Shown: piece by piece, positions 25,616-37,120 of the stretch | Position numbering within the stretch: the first letter of the stretch is position 1 | Layout of the letters: the number at the start of each line of letters is the position of its first letter | From: Pipra filicauda | Taxonomy: Eukaryota > Chordata > Aves > Passeriformes > Pipridae | Length of the DNA: 64,000 nucleotides | Assembly: GCF_003945595.2 (NCBI RefSeq) | Contig: NW_024104330.1 | Span: forward strand, 1 to 64,000 | Reading direction: 5' to 3' | Notes under the pieces: generated by a model | Database searches by the model: none | What the model was told of the DNA's origin: nothing | What the model saw: the letters and a program-made list of their open reading frames with translations, nothing else | Program-made: the position numbers and the translations under genes

Positions 25616-25659
25616 CTGTATGGAAGAATCTCAGTGATTACACTGAGATTCCTGTACAG
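25616..25659. other. short perfect hairpin
   Basis: GAATCTCAGTG (25626-25636) and CACTGAGATTC (25641-25651) form an 11-bp perfect stem with an ATTA loop. Beyond small bulges, CTGTA (25616-25620) can pair with TACAG (25655-25659). The total length of about 44 nt is short for a pre-miRNA (usually about 60-80 nt), and the loop is tight. It may instead be a fold-back scar or a cruciform. No known miRNA is recognised. Confidence 0.5.
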
Positions 25660-26319
25660 AAGACCATTCACTCACGTCATCCGAGATATATTTCACAATC
25701 CTGGATGCAGTGAAATATCAGCCTGTTGATGAAATGCTTGCCATGGAATCTATGGGCTTAGTTGTTGGATAGTCTTCTGATTAAAAAAAAAAAAAAATTG
25801 ATGAAAGATGCTAGAGAGCAAATTAATGTTTTTTACACTTGATTAACTGTTTAATATTCCTAATGTGCTCAAGCTACTGGAAACACTTGGAGGGTAAACA
25901 CAGAGACAACACAGGACCTGAAAGTAAAAGTCAGTGAAGCCAGATTTAATGAAATTTAAATTAAAAAGAGAGAGGAAATTAAAGTATCTATCACATTAAA
26001 AAAAAAAATCAAAGCATGTTCAGCTCCTAAAAAAACCCCAAACCACCTCCATTTAAAGCTAACAGTGTAGCTTTGAGAAATCTATAGAGAATTCATTGTT
26101 AGAGCAAAGGAGTTTTCATGATAATCTGGGGCCAAAAATGATTTGGTTCTTGTGTCATTAAAATAATTAGTAGTGACATAAACATGTAGTTTAAAATCTA
26201 AAGTAATTAAAAAAGTTAAATTCTTTTGAGATTCCATAACTTTACCTCAGAAATCTGTCAATATAGTCAGGCCAGAAATTCAAGGTAAAAAATCCAATCC
26301 TTGTTGGGGATACCATATT

Positions 26320-26460
26320 TGTTTCACAGATTACTCTGAGTTGGAAGGGACCTACAAGGATCATGAAGTTCAACTCTATAAGGAATGACCCACGTGGGAA
26401 TCAAATCTGTGACCTTGGTATTATTAGCACCATGCTCTAATGAACTGAGCTGATCGCATG
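26320..26460 (-). mobile_element. TguSINE1-like SINE (tRNA-Ile head, CR1 tail)
   Basis: On the minus strand the head reads ATCAGCTCAGTTCATTAGAG, then GCATGGTGCTAATAATACC and GATTTGATTCCCACGTGGGT. This follows tRNA-Ile(AAU) closely (consensus GTTAGCTCAGTTGGTTAGAGCGTGGTGCTAATAACGCC). The A box lies at 26442-26453 and the B box at 26397-26408 in plus coordinates. The tail, 26320-26386, reads GAGTTGAACTTCATGATCC and then GGTCCCTTCCAACTCAGAGT on the minus strand, which is the CR1 3' end. A tRNA-Ile head joined to a CR1 tail is the published structure of TguSINE1 from zebra finch. The copy carries many substitutions and no clear target-site duplication. Confidence 0.8.
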
Positions 26461-29400
26461 TTCCTTGGGTAGAAGGGCTTTATAATCAACATTTGTGTGA
26501 TCAGTGGATCCATCATAATGTGGACATTCTTAGTACTTTGAATTAGGTGAAAGAATAGTCCTGCAATAGGACTGTATTCCATACCTAAGAGAGTGAAGAA
26601 ATTTCAGGCAGTTTCCTGTGTGTATCACAAAAGACTTCTGATCACAAGACCAGCGCTACTGGAGATTTAACTGGTATCCATACAGCTGGAGTTCCTATGC
26701 TGAGCCATTCTGATCCCTTTGTATCACTGTACCATTGTTCCAGGGGAAATAACAATGCCTGTTGTAGATTGATATAGTGAATGTCAGTATGGATAAATCC
26801 ATTCATTTATGTGAGGTGCTTAGGTTGTTAATGGAATATAGTACAATCAACTCAAATAACTAAATTTGAAAGCTACCCTCAGTAACTTTATACGGTGATT
26901 GATTTAGTTTCCTTGAACTGAAGGTCTATTAGAATTTTATTGTCCCAGTGTTCATTTGGGTTCATATCCTCTTGAAATTTATAATTGGACAGTTTATCTG
27001 CCCTATCAAAAATCATATGCTTAAATCCCAATTAATGAGGCACCAAAATAAGCAAATTAGTTTTATATGTATTAGAGAAACTGTGAAAAATGGACAGGGA
27101 GATCAGAAGAATGGCAAGTCACACGTATTGCACATTTAAATTTCCACCAGTCTTTACCCAGTATTTCTTTGTTTGTTTAGTCCTGCTTTTTGCTTTAAAA
27201 TAAAATCTAGGTCTTTCCTGAGCCAGTCAAATTAATTTTCACCCTTAGCTATCCAGGAATCACTCTATCTCCATGATAAAAACATTTTCTTTACAAAGAC
27301 ACATTTCCTTCCTCCTGCTGGCAGACATAACACATAGTGGCAATATTACTATTGTTAGGGTTGATGAAACATGACTCTACTTTCAGGCACATAAAACTGT
27401 AAAATAATGGCCCTCTGGGCTGAGGTTTCTCACACTTGTTTCTTACCCTAAGGTGACGTCCTTTTTTTGAAAGCTTCATAAAATCCAGGTTGAGCATTTT
27501 ATTAGCTATCCAAACTTGAAACATAGAAGCAAGTATTTTTCCCAACTTACATCTACAAAACAACAAAAAAATAAAAATAAAAATGCATTTTATAGGTGTT
27601 TGAATGTGTATATATATGCTTTTTCTTTGAAATTCTAAAGATATGCCAAAAGTACTTTCAAGAACACAATGTTTTCTACATAAAAATCTTCTGACAATCT
27701 CTAGCAGAGATTTTCAAATTTCAGTAGTATCCAAGAAGTCAAAAGAAGTAACACTTCCACTGACTCATGCAGGGTTTAAGCTCTACAACACCTGTTACAG
27801 CGAATACTTTTCTCATGGTTAAGGAATTATGGAAACACTCTGAGAACAATACAAAATTGTGTCTAGTGCTTTAAAGAGAATAGTTATTGATGAGGATTTT
27901 ATTGCTGAAAACTGTGGCACAGTTGTTGATGGACTGGCCAGTGATGTCAGTCCGATGTTGCATTGAATATCACCCGCTACTGAAAGAATAAACTCGTCAA
28001 TTTGCTGTTTGTCTGCAAAATGGAAAACCACTGTGTTTGTGTTAAATGCAGTAGAAAACCAAGAGAGGTGCAACAAGAAAAATTCATCTAAACTTTTGAC
28101 ACGACCAAAAGACATTGACAAGATGATCCATAGCCAAATAGTGAGAATCCAGCTCTAGAACTGTTGAATGTCTGCTTTATTTGTGATCAGTCCTGCAGTG
28201 TCTTTCTCTCTTTTTCCAGTTTGCATAAACATTGCCAGCCTGATTCTCCACTGCATTGTTTTTGTTTTCCACCAGTGTGATTTCAGAGATAAACCTGCAG
28301 TAATGTAATGAGTAATCAGGCCCAGAATCATCAATGAGCCCTTATACTGCACAACACTGTGTGAGTGTTAGTAGTGTTGCCTTTTCTTATGTCCAATTTT
28401 CCCATCGTTTACAGACACTTTTGTAACTGTACCTGTTCGGTCTTATTAAGCTTTGGAGATGGTACGCTTTGTAGAAAAACTGATTGTGAGGCAAAGCATC
28501 CTGCTGAAGTCTAAATGAATTTTTGAACTCTTATTTCTGTGCAACTTTGCCAATGGTTGTATAGCATCCTACAGGTACCTTGATACTGTTTTCTCTAAGT
28601 TGAGTAACTTTCTGGTTATCCTAGCAAAGTTGTTACTACAGTCACCTGTCAAGCATCCTCATCAGTGTAATTTTTTTGGTTCTTTTAAATCTGACCTTTA
28701 GTACATCTAGATATTTATGATCAGGTGGTTTCAGTGGAGAGACTGTATTACAGAAAAAGATGGATTTATGGTATAGATTTACTATTTGTTTGCCAATGGC
28801 ACCCTTAACCAATAACAACACAAAGCTCATAATGGGAATTCAGCTGTCATACATTTTTAGAGAGAAAAACTGCAAACCCTAGCAATCTTTTTAATCCTCA
28901 GTAAAGGAAAGGCTGTACAGAAAATACTGGTTAGCTGAGTAGCTTTTCCTCAAAATATCTTTTCTTCTCCCCTTAGGCAAAAGTACAGCCAAATTCCTAC
29001 AAACATTAGATGAGAAACATGGATAAAAAATGTTCAACTGTGCAATTTTCTTATGTTTTCTGCACTTCTTTTTTCATAGGAGTGACTTCTTTTGCAGAGA
29101 GCTGTGTGGTCCTTTAGAAACAGCTCAGGTCAGTCTGAGAAAAGTATTAGTGAAATGAACTCCATCCCAAAATAAATGCGAGACAGACTGAGGTCTATTT
29201 TTGAATACTAAATTAACAAAATGCCTCAAAGAGTGTTGTCTATTTCTGATTACTCATTCCTTCTGCACTCAATAAACCCAAGGAAAAAAATGGAAGAAGA
29301 GATGGTCACAAAAAATGTGAATTCTGCTAAACCATTTGATTTGTATCACTAAGGACCCTGTATAATAAAAAGGAGAGTTGCCAGTTCTGTCAGTATTACT

Positions 29401-32400
29401 TCAATACTACATAGTAGGACAAGTAAAATGTCTCTGCTTCCCACTCCTTTACACACTTTGTGTGCAGCTGAATGACATGTAGTGGTACTTCAAAATCAAC
29501 TTCTACTTATCAGCATCATTAAACATACGTGAACAGAAGCTGCTATCATCAGTGAATACTCTTCACAATAGGAAGAGCAGTAAAATGGATTTCTTTCCTA
29601 TCTTCAGACACTTTTCAGACTACAGTTGTTTATGTGAGTCTCTGCAAACCAAGCAAGAAAGAATTTTCTTTGATAAAATAATAATCCAAGCACCACTAAA
29701 GGTCAACTAAAGGATTCTTCTTGACATTATTGGGCTTAGATTCAACCCCTAATGGTCTGTGTCAGACATTTTAGAGGAACATTTGTATTGGGCAATTATA
29801 ACAAACCTTACACTGCTCCTGACTCTACTTTCCATGTTGAAAGTCACAATAGATCAAAACTTTAAGACTTAAAAGGATCCCTCTTCTGGCTTGCTTTTGC
29901 AGTTCCCTATTTTGTCTGACTTACTATTATTGAAAATTTCTCTCTAGTCTCCATTCACATTGATCTGGGCAGCTGCTGAAAGAGTGACCAACAAGTTTGG
30001 AACAACAGATCACAAAAGTAAGAAGAAGAAAGACATCAAGTCAGCATGTAACTTTCTGGAGGCCAGCACTAGTGAGGAACAGTGTGGTGCAGTGGAGCAT
30101 AGAAAAGAAGTCAAGCCTACAATGTATGTCAGTGATTCTGTTTCCTGTACAACACATCCTGTTAGTGATTAATGAAGTCTTGGATTTGGAATGTAAAATT
30201 GGGAGTTTAATATATCAACAGGTAAAATAACAAACATTTGAAAAGAAAGTTTGGTGTGAGAGGCTTTGTCAGGGTGCTCACCACCTACAGTTATTGTGGG
30301 TTTGAATCTTACAAATGGGCTTGGCCCACCCACAGGCCCCGGCCTCTCTCAAGGCCACTCTTCCTTATAGTGAGACCTACTTGGTTCAGTACAAAATAGA
30401 TACAAGAACAGTGTCCAGGAATAAGATTTTGTCTTTCAATATTGCAATATTTCTCTTCACAAAATCATGAAATACCACTCAATTCCTGCAGAAAGAAAGA
30501 AATGAGAACAGTACCATGTGTTTGCTTCTTTATATGACTCTTGTCTGGTAAAGAGATGATGTCTACCAAGAAAAAGGAGAGGGGAAAGGAAGGGAAATGA
30601 CTAAGATTTTGTATGAAGGAACATCAGATTGTTCCTTAATAATCATATAGGGCTATGTCTTGTCAGTTCTGTAAAATATGTCATAAAAGAAGATCTTTTT
30701 AGCCTGTTGTAAAAAGGAAAGTCTGCATTTTAGACCTGAACAAAGAACAACAGATAAACCTTTAATAAATCTGTTTTCTTGTGTAAACAGTGCTTTAAAA
30801 TTTAAGGACATTTTTTCGCAGAAGAAATTTATTCCTTCTAACCAAGTTTTCCATTTTGAAGGTGGACTTCTTGTTGCTCTTTGAATATGCAAATTGCATA
30901 AAAATTTGCAAAAAATGATTACTTATAAAGTATTCTCTACCTACTAGAAAGTTTCTATATGAAAATTTGCTGGATATTTTGTTATCAGCAATTGACTGGT
31001 ATTGTGAATAGTGAGATGCTGTAGGTAAAATGCAGCAAGTTTATGGACAATCCTTAACTGTTTTCTGGAATAACAAGCTATTTGAAGTTTAAAAATATGG
31101 AGATTAGCTGGAAAATTACTAATTATCTGGCAACGCTTAGGCAATATCTTACCAAAATGATAAGGAGAGGCTCTACTCCTCCACTGGTTGATAAGAAAAA
31201 GACAATTGTTTCTTTGAAGTATTTTTTTTCCTTAGTTTAAAGACTTTAAGAAATATTTAAGTTTTAAAAGACTATTTATAGAGCAAAGGAATTTAATAAA
31301 ATTGGAGCATGAGCTATTTTAGAACATAATTTCACATTCTATTTTTAACTCTGATAGACATAAAGCAATGTCACAGGCACCAAAATGAAGATCTAAAACT
31401 TTGGCTTCAAAAATAATACAGGAATTTTCTCTTAATATGGTCCAAACCAATGAGAAATTCCCTGTTTTGACAGCTGCTTGTTCAAGACCTGATGATGCAA
31501 ATGATACCATTTCACAGGCTCTGAGCCAGCTAGATCACAGTATTGACAACTAAATCAAACAACATCCACAGAGACAGAGAAATTCTGTGACCAATGTTCC
31601 CTCCAAAACCAGGACCTTAAGTGGCTCCAAATGGCAGAGCATGAAAGCATCTGTGCACTTTGTATCACCAGTCTCTGGCATTCTCTTGGGTTGGCCCTGG
31701 CTGGCAGTCAAGCATCTGCTCAGCCAGCCACCCTTTCACACCCCTTCACACATAGAAGAGAGGTTGGAGTTTATGGTCTGTTGTTGTCTGTCACCTTCAA
31801 TAATGCCAAATCTTTGGCTGGAGCTTTGGTGGAGCTGAATGTTAAAGTTGTTGAAGCTTTGTCCAGAGCATTGTGGAGTTCATGAGTTCCTTCTTTCACT
31901 AAAGGAATTAAAGGAAACCTCCAGCTGTTACATGTCCTTACTGAGACTCTGGCATTCTTCTTTGTCTGAAAACAAGCCCTTCCCATTTAATTACTTAGCC
32001 CTAAAACTTTCTACTCTGAGTTAGATGTTCATCAAGATGTCCGAGATCAGTATTACATATAAGATTAACTTCACCCACCTCTGCAAATAATCACCTCTGG
32101 GTCAATAGAAACAGAGAAAGAAAATTATTCTACATCCTTTTGTCACTACAGGAGGAATTTTAATATCTAAACTTTTATGCATGAGTTAGGTGTCTCTATT
32201 GGTGGACATGATCCTCTGCAACCATTTTATTTAATTTCCCTGTTGGCAATTGTCTAAAATTGTATGTAATGGCATATAAGAACCTATTATATCTAAATGT
32301 TAGAAAGCTGGTAAGATATTTTCTCTTTACCTCTTCCCCAAACATTTATTTCTCATCCAAACTATGCTTCTCAACATTTAATAAATGACATTAGGTCACT

Positions 32401-33855
32401 GATAATGTTGAGTTGTGATTCATTGATCCGTGGAGACATTGGTCGCTTTCTGAAGCGGGATCTTCTCTTCTACAACATCTTGATTTTTCTTATAAGGTGT
32501 TTCATTTATGTACTGATCAAAAGCAACTATTGTTTCCTTGTAAGAACAGAGAAGGTACTTCACAGATGATCTTTCTGTTGCTTACCTTATTTGTAGTGCT
32601 ATTTTCTTTATCTACAATAGCCATTCTTATCTACATCATAAACTCAGTGTAACAAAATCACACGTCTGTCTGTGGAAGATTCAAGTTCATCTTGGTATTT
32701 AGGCGAAGGTTTCCCTTTTTCTTCTCCTTACATGACAATAACCTAAAAGAAAAAGTCTATTGCTTTTCTGTTTTATTAGCTACAGTATGTAGCATAGAGG
32801 TGTTAGCATGTGACAAGTTTGAGCAACATTTGATTTAAAATTGGTTCTATGAAAGCTAATAATGTGGAATGATATTGGTATAACAGGTTTGTTGTTCTAT
32901 GGATCAAGTCAAATGGTACACGGAACAATTTTTTGCTCATTAGCTAAGTGTATCTAGCTATGTAATGCCCAGAATATTGCAATGAGAATACGGATGATAA
33001 TAAACTGACAGCACTCTCTTCTAAATCAAATAGGCTTAGAGATTAGTAATTTTCTTTTAGAATAACAAATGGACTTGTCAAGAACAAACAGAAGGAAACC
33101 ATAAAAATTAAACACCTGCTATTTCTTTTTCACAGATGCAGCTGCATATGGGCAGAGATACTTAAATATAACATAGTTGAATTATTATCCAGAAAATTAA
33201 TCATTCTGTGGTCTCAAAACATCAAAAAGAACTAATAAGAAAAATAAGAAAGCTTTGAAATCTGTACCTACTAACACAGTTCCAATGAATCTTCTACCAC
33301 TAGTACCCATGCTACTGTTTTCCTAAGGATTTTTATAAAATATTTTCTTTAAGCTTCAAATTGTCATAGTGGTTCACAAGTCAGCATTGGTTGCTCAATT
33401 TCAGCACACTTCACAACAGTATCAGATCTGTTAATTGTAAAGAATACATTCTCTATTATTCTAATTTAAAAGATTACTTCTCTCATCTTTTCACATTAAG
33501 ATATTAAAATTTTGGCTTCTCTTTTGAACGTAGCACCAGCAAGATCTGGATAAACATTGATGGCATTTATGGATTCTTTATTTCCCTACAGGAATATATG
33601 GTTTCTATTTAGCTCCTAATGAATCTATTTCAGATATATATCAGCAGTCTGTAGGTGGAATTATGATTAATTAAACATTTTCTGTCATCATGTGGCTTCT
33701 GAAACTTCTGCAGGTAAAATTCTGGTTCTGCCAAATCAAGTGAAATTTTGCCTATAACTTAAATGAGCTTTCATTGCCTATCCCCTCTGCCACTCATAAA
33801 ACAAAGGTGTAAATACTCTGCTTCCTATCAGACATTTGTTTTTACTTTTTCATAG
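26461..33855. other. AT-rich noncoding DNA
   Basis: No gene or repeat family is assigned. Frames of 60-100 codons occur (for example 27819-28121 minus and 31587-31885 plus) but show no known domains. A segment at about 31660-31750 is GC-richer and has a faint ERV-LTR flavour that could not be confirmed. Confidence 0.55.
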
Positions 33856-33908
33856 GTGAATATACAGTAATAGGAGAAGAAATCACAGTGACTCCTGTTT
33901 CTGCTCAG
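33856..33908 (+). CDS. candidate 53-bp internal exon
   Basis: A pyrimidine-rich tract (TTTTTACTTTTTCATAG) ends at 33855, and CAG|GTAAGT, a near-perfect donor, starts the next intron at 33909. Of the three frames only one is open. It uses the first two bases to finish a split codon and gives EYTVIGEEITVTPVSAQ, leaving the exon in phase 0. The residue mix resembles ordinary protein and not random AT-rich translation. No other exon of the same gene is identified in the window, so the gene would have introns of tens of kilobases. I do not recognise the protein. A chance pairing of splice signals is the alternative. Confidence 0.4.
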
Positions 33909-35803
33909 GTAAGTTAATGAAATAGTCTCATTAAAGATCCTTCTTAGTAGCTAGAAAATCATGATACTTTTTCATAAAACTTTTAACCGTTTGCATAAAA
34001 GGCTTTTATAATTGTTATTTTTACTAATCCTGATGGATTGCAGAAAGTTAATATGATAAAATATGATTTCATGTAGTTTATCTTATTTAATAAATATTCA
34101 GCTATAAGGTATATTTCACACATACTTTAGCAAGTATTAGTTGTATACCATATAAAAATTATAATTTACCCATTCTCTGTACATAAGGGATGTGGTTAGT
34201 TCTGAATGTGCTGTAACACCCAGAGAAGAATGAGATATTCTTTCAAGGGTAGAAAGGCCAAAGAACAAAAGAGCAAGAGAGAGGGGGAAGGTGTGAAAGT
34301 TATCTAAATTATAAGGAGAGAAACTCTCATCATCAGAATTAAATGGAGAGTGGAACAGGGTCATTCTTGATGTGTTTGCAAATCTTTGTCAGGAATTCTT
34401 CAAGCAATTTCTTAGTCCTATGCCCTTACTCTCTATAGTTCATGTAAAGTGGTTCTAAGACAGTGTGGAACTCTGGGTGTATTTGCTTCCCAGGCAGATT
34501 TTCTCTCTGTTTTCTTTCCTCAGCCCCTATGCCCTTCCACGCCCTCCTGCGTGAGACGAAAGTGGCAGCAGACACTGCAGCAAGGGGCTGTGAGAGCATA
34601 GTACGCTATGTAGGGAAAGAGTGCTCTCCAGTTGTAGGAATGTGCATCAATTAACTGACCTTATTCCCCTGATGTTTACCACCCACTGAGTCTATTGTTG
34701 AAAATATGAGGTTATTTGCTGGGCGTACTTTCTGCTGATTTCTTTTTTGATGCAGAGAATTACCCTCATGCTTTCAGAGCTGTCTGACAGAGATTACTCT
34801 TTTCTCTCTGTGTATCTTGTTTCTCCTGCATTTTATTATATAAAGGGTCTCATTTCTGCTTGAAAAAAGGATCTCTGCAAAAGGGTTTGTGATGACTAAG
34901 GTAAAGAGTGAGAATGAGTGGAAAAACATAGAAGGTGCATGTGTATGGCTTCATGGTTTGACTGTGCTGACTTGCTTGAGTGTATGGCCCAATAAAGTGC
35001 AGGCAGATGAAGTCCTAAAACTGAGTTCTACATGTCCCTAGTGCTTCTCTCTGTGCAAATTGGCTTCCAAAGTATCTGCTTGGGAGCAGATGATGAATTG
35101 CGACTAAGTATGGTTATAGACATAGATACCTAATTTTATTCAGATAAATAAGAGTTCCTGAGATTTGAGGAAGCCTTGAGATTCTTGCACTGCCTGTTTA
35201 TTTCTCCTGGTGTTGGTCCAGAGTGTAATTAACTCAATCAGGAGTATTATTTACTCCTTCAAATTACTTTACAAACACTAAACCCCGCTCAGGCCTGTAA
35301 TAATTCAGTAGTAAATAATTTTCAGCCTGATTCAGAGCAGTTCTATGTGTGTGGAATCTGCCTCATTAACTTCAATGGACTTTGCTGAGAGTGCACGTAA
35401 AGAAACCGTTAGATTAAGAGCATAGCAGTAGTAAGGGTTCAGCTAAACCCTAGGCTTAGCTGAGTGTGTTGACATAATTCCACCTAAAATTTTACCTGTG
35501 ATACGTTACCTGCAGTTTATGATGGCTGAGAGATAACAGAAAGTAGAAAAACAAAACTAAGCTACTTGCTTAGCAGAAACGTTTGGTTGTCTGCTAGAAC
35601 TCTTGTCCCTTTGAATAAGTTGATGAGCAAGTGAAAGGTTCAGCTGTAAATGAAGAATATTGCCACTGCAATATTAGAACAACTACTAGATATGAGTCTG
35701 AAAGCTCTTTGGTCAAGTAATATGGAATATAATACTCCAAGTCATGGATGAGGTATATAACCAAATATGGTTTAGGGAACATTTGGAATAATTAACCTAA
35801 CTG
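33909..35803. other. AT-rich noncoding DNA
   Basis: No gene is assigned. A GC-richer segment at 34508-34654 follows a TTTCTTTCCTCAG acceptor-like site and stays open for about 45 codons to a stop, but its product is not recognised. Around 35.2-35.4 kb the sequence looks like slowly evolving noncoding DNA or an ancient repeat. Confidence 0.5.
35321..35396. repeat. possible ancient amniote repeat relic
   Basis: The motifs CAGCCTGATTCAGAGCAG and CATTAACTTCAATGGACTTT resemble the CTGATTCAGAGCCCATTGAAGTCAATGG pattern, recalled as common in old interspersed repeats of birds and turtles. It is short and diverged. The family cannot be named by eye. Confidence 0.25.
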
Positions 35804-36164
35804 TGTCAGAACCCTGAGGGCACTGATAGGCCTTAATGACTCTGACCAGCCTCGTCTGAGGCCTCAAGAATTCTATTTAAGCTTGACTCTAGTTAAGTTT
35901 TGGCTTGGGGCTGTCAGTCCGGTCTTTATGCCTGGTTATGGGTCTTGCTAATTATGACTTCCCCACACATGGGCTAATGTTAGGACCCTGCCTTGTCATC
36001 ATAAAGCTGCGTCTGACTCTGGTTGCCCTCACTGGGTCTTTTGCAGACCCCCCAAACTGACTTCTTTGTCCTAGCCTTACTCGTTGGAGGTGCCTGATGC
36101 CCTGGGCTCAGAGCTGCTAGGCCTGAGATTCCCCTGAGCTCCTGGCCTTTGTGGTGTCCTGACA
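35804..36164 (+). mobile_element. candidate solo LTR (about 361 bp)
   Basis: The segment begins TGTCAGAACCC and ends GTGTCCTGACA, so its termini form the inverted pair TGTCAG/CTGACA with the TG...CA hallmark. It is GC-richer than its flanks. It holds a TATA-like TATTTAA at 35874-35880 and a degenerate polyadenylation-like ATAAAG at 36001-36006, followed by a pyrimidine-rich U5-like half. No obvious target-site duplication is found (flanks AACTG and AAAGA). It is different from the ERV-L-type LTRs elsewhere in the window. The family is not named. It could also be a nonautonomous element with similar ends. Confidence 0.55.
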
Positions 36165-36319
36165 AAAAGAAACAAAATAGAAAAGATGTAGGGCTTTGAT
36201 GCTGTATTTCTAAAATACAAACGTAATTATCTGAAAAGGTTAAATGGGGAAGGAAGGTGTGAATCTAGATTATGAAATGGTTTTATTGTGTATCTTTAGA
36301 GACATGACTATTTTACTGT

Positions 36320-37120
36320 TTGTATAACATCACCATTGGCCAATCAGAGCTCAAATCAGTCCAACAGTTTAATTACCTTGGTAGCCTCATCTCCTCAGAC
36401 GGTAAGATCGACGGAGAGATAGACAACAGGTTAGCTAAGGCATATAGTGCTTTTGGAAAACTCCACAAAAGAGTATGGTGTAATAAACACTTGAAGAAAA
36501 GCACCAAGATCAGTGTTTACAAAGCCGTAGTGTTGTCGACTCTCTTATATGGCTCCGAATCTTGGGTCATCTACCGCCACCACCTGCGTCTCCTAGAACG
36601 CTTCCATCAACGCTGCCTCCGCACAATCCTAAACATCCACTGGTCAGATTATGTGACCAACACATCTGTTCTAGAGCAAGCAGCAGTCACAAGTATAGAA
36701 GCCATGTTGATGAGAACACAGCTGCGATGGGCAGGGCACGTCTCCAGGATGAAGGACCACCGCCTCCCTAAGATCCTGCTCTATGGTGAACTTGCCACTG
36801 GCTACCGCATGAGAGGAGCCCCGAAGAAAAGATACAAGGACTCCCTGAAACAACATCTCAGCCTTGGCCATACTGATCACCATAACTGGTCTACTCTGGC
36901 CTCAGATCGGGAGGCCTGGAGACACACCATCTATAACGCTGCTGTCTCCTTTGAGAACACACGCAGGATCACCCTCGAGGAAAAAAGGCAACGCAGAAAG
37001 AACTGTGTCTTGCAGAATACACCATCTAAGGAGTCTTTCTACTGTGCCTTTTGCAATCGGATATGTCTGTCACGTATTGGCCTCATAAACCACCAGCGTG
37101 CCTGTAGCAAATGTGGATAG
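36320..37120 (+). CDS. non-LTR retrotransposon RT, C-terminal part (truncated)
   Basis: A 266-codon frame encodes the C-terminal portion of an endonuclease/reverse-transcriptase polyprotein. Typical landmarks are FNYLGSLIS at residues 17-25 (post-RT region), LLYGSESW at 75-82, LERFHQRCLR at 92-101, QLRWAGHVSRM at 134-144, and a CCHC-type zinc finger near the end (Cys242, Cys245, His258, Cys262; spacing CX2CX12HX3C). The endonuclease domain and the RT catalytic YADD box are absent, so the copy cannot reverse-transcribe. Homology begins around residue 4 and the ATG is fortuitous. The frame is uninterrupted and GC-richer than its surroundings, which points to a recent insertion. Such proteins are often labelled craniofacial development protein 2-like in databases. 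The exact clade (RTE-like is my preference) is uncertain. It is not CR1. Confidence 0.85.
   Translation: MYNITIGQSELKSVQQFNYLGSLISSDGKIDGEIDNRLAKAYSAFGKLHKRVWCNKHLKKSTKISVYKAVVLSTLLYGSESWVIYRHHLRLLERFHQRCLRTILNIHWSDYVTNTSVLEQAAVTSIEAMLMRTQLRWAGHVSRMKDHRLPKILLYGELATGYRMRGAPKKRYKDSLKQHLSLGHTDHHNWSTLASDREAWRHTIYNAAVSFENTRRITLEEKRQRRKNCVLQNTPSKESFYCAFCNRICLSRIGLINHQRACSKCG

Noticed and set aside
27819..28121. 100-codon minus-strand frame
   Set aside because: Its composition is not extreme, but no family is recognised and there is no splice or promoter context. It is compatible with chance.
30255..30375. tRNA-like B-box motif GGGTTTGAATC with GC-rich flank
   Set aside because: No A box at the right distance, no cloverleaf, and no tail of a known SINE. 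It is not supported as a tRNA or SINE.
31587..31885. Overlapping 83- and 84-codon frames in a GC-richer patch
   Set aside because: Two overlapping frames on one strand argue for composition and not coding. A faint resemblance to ERV LTR sequence around 31660-31750 was too weak to annotate.
34463..34654. 63-codon frame after an acceptor-like TTTCTTTCCTCAG
   Set aside because: The product is not recognised and no donor or polyadenylation signal was identified. It is not called as an exon.
36562..37088. Additional frames of about 70 codons on both strands
   Set aside because: They are shadows of the 266-codon retrotransposon frame, which has recognisable protein motifs.
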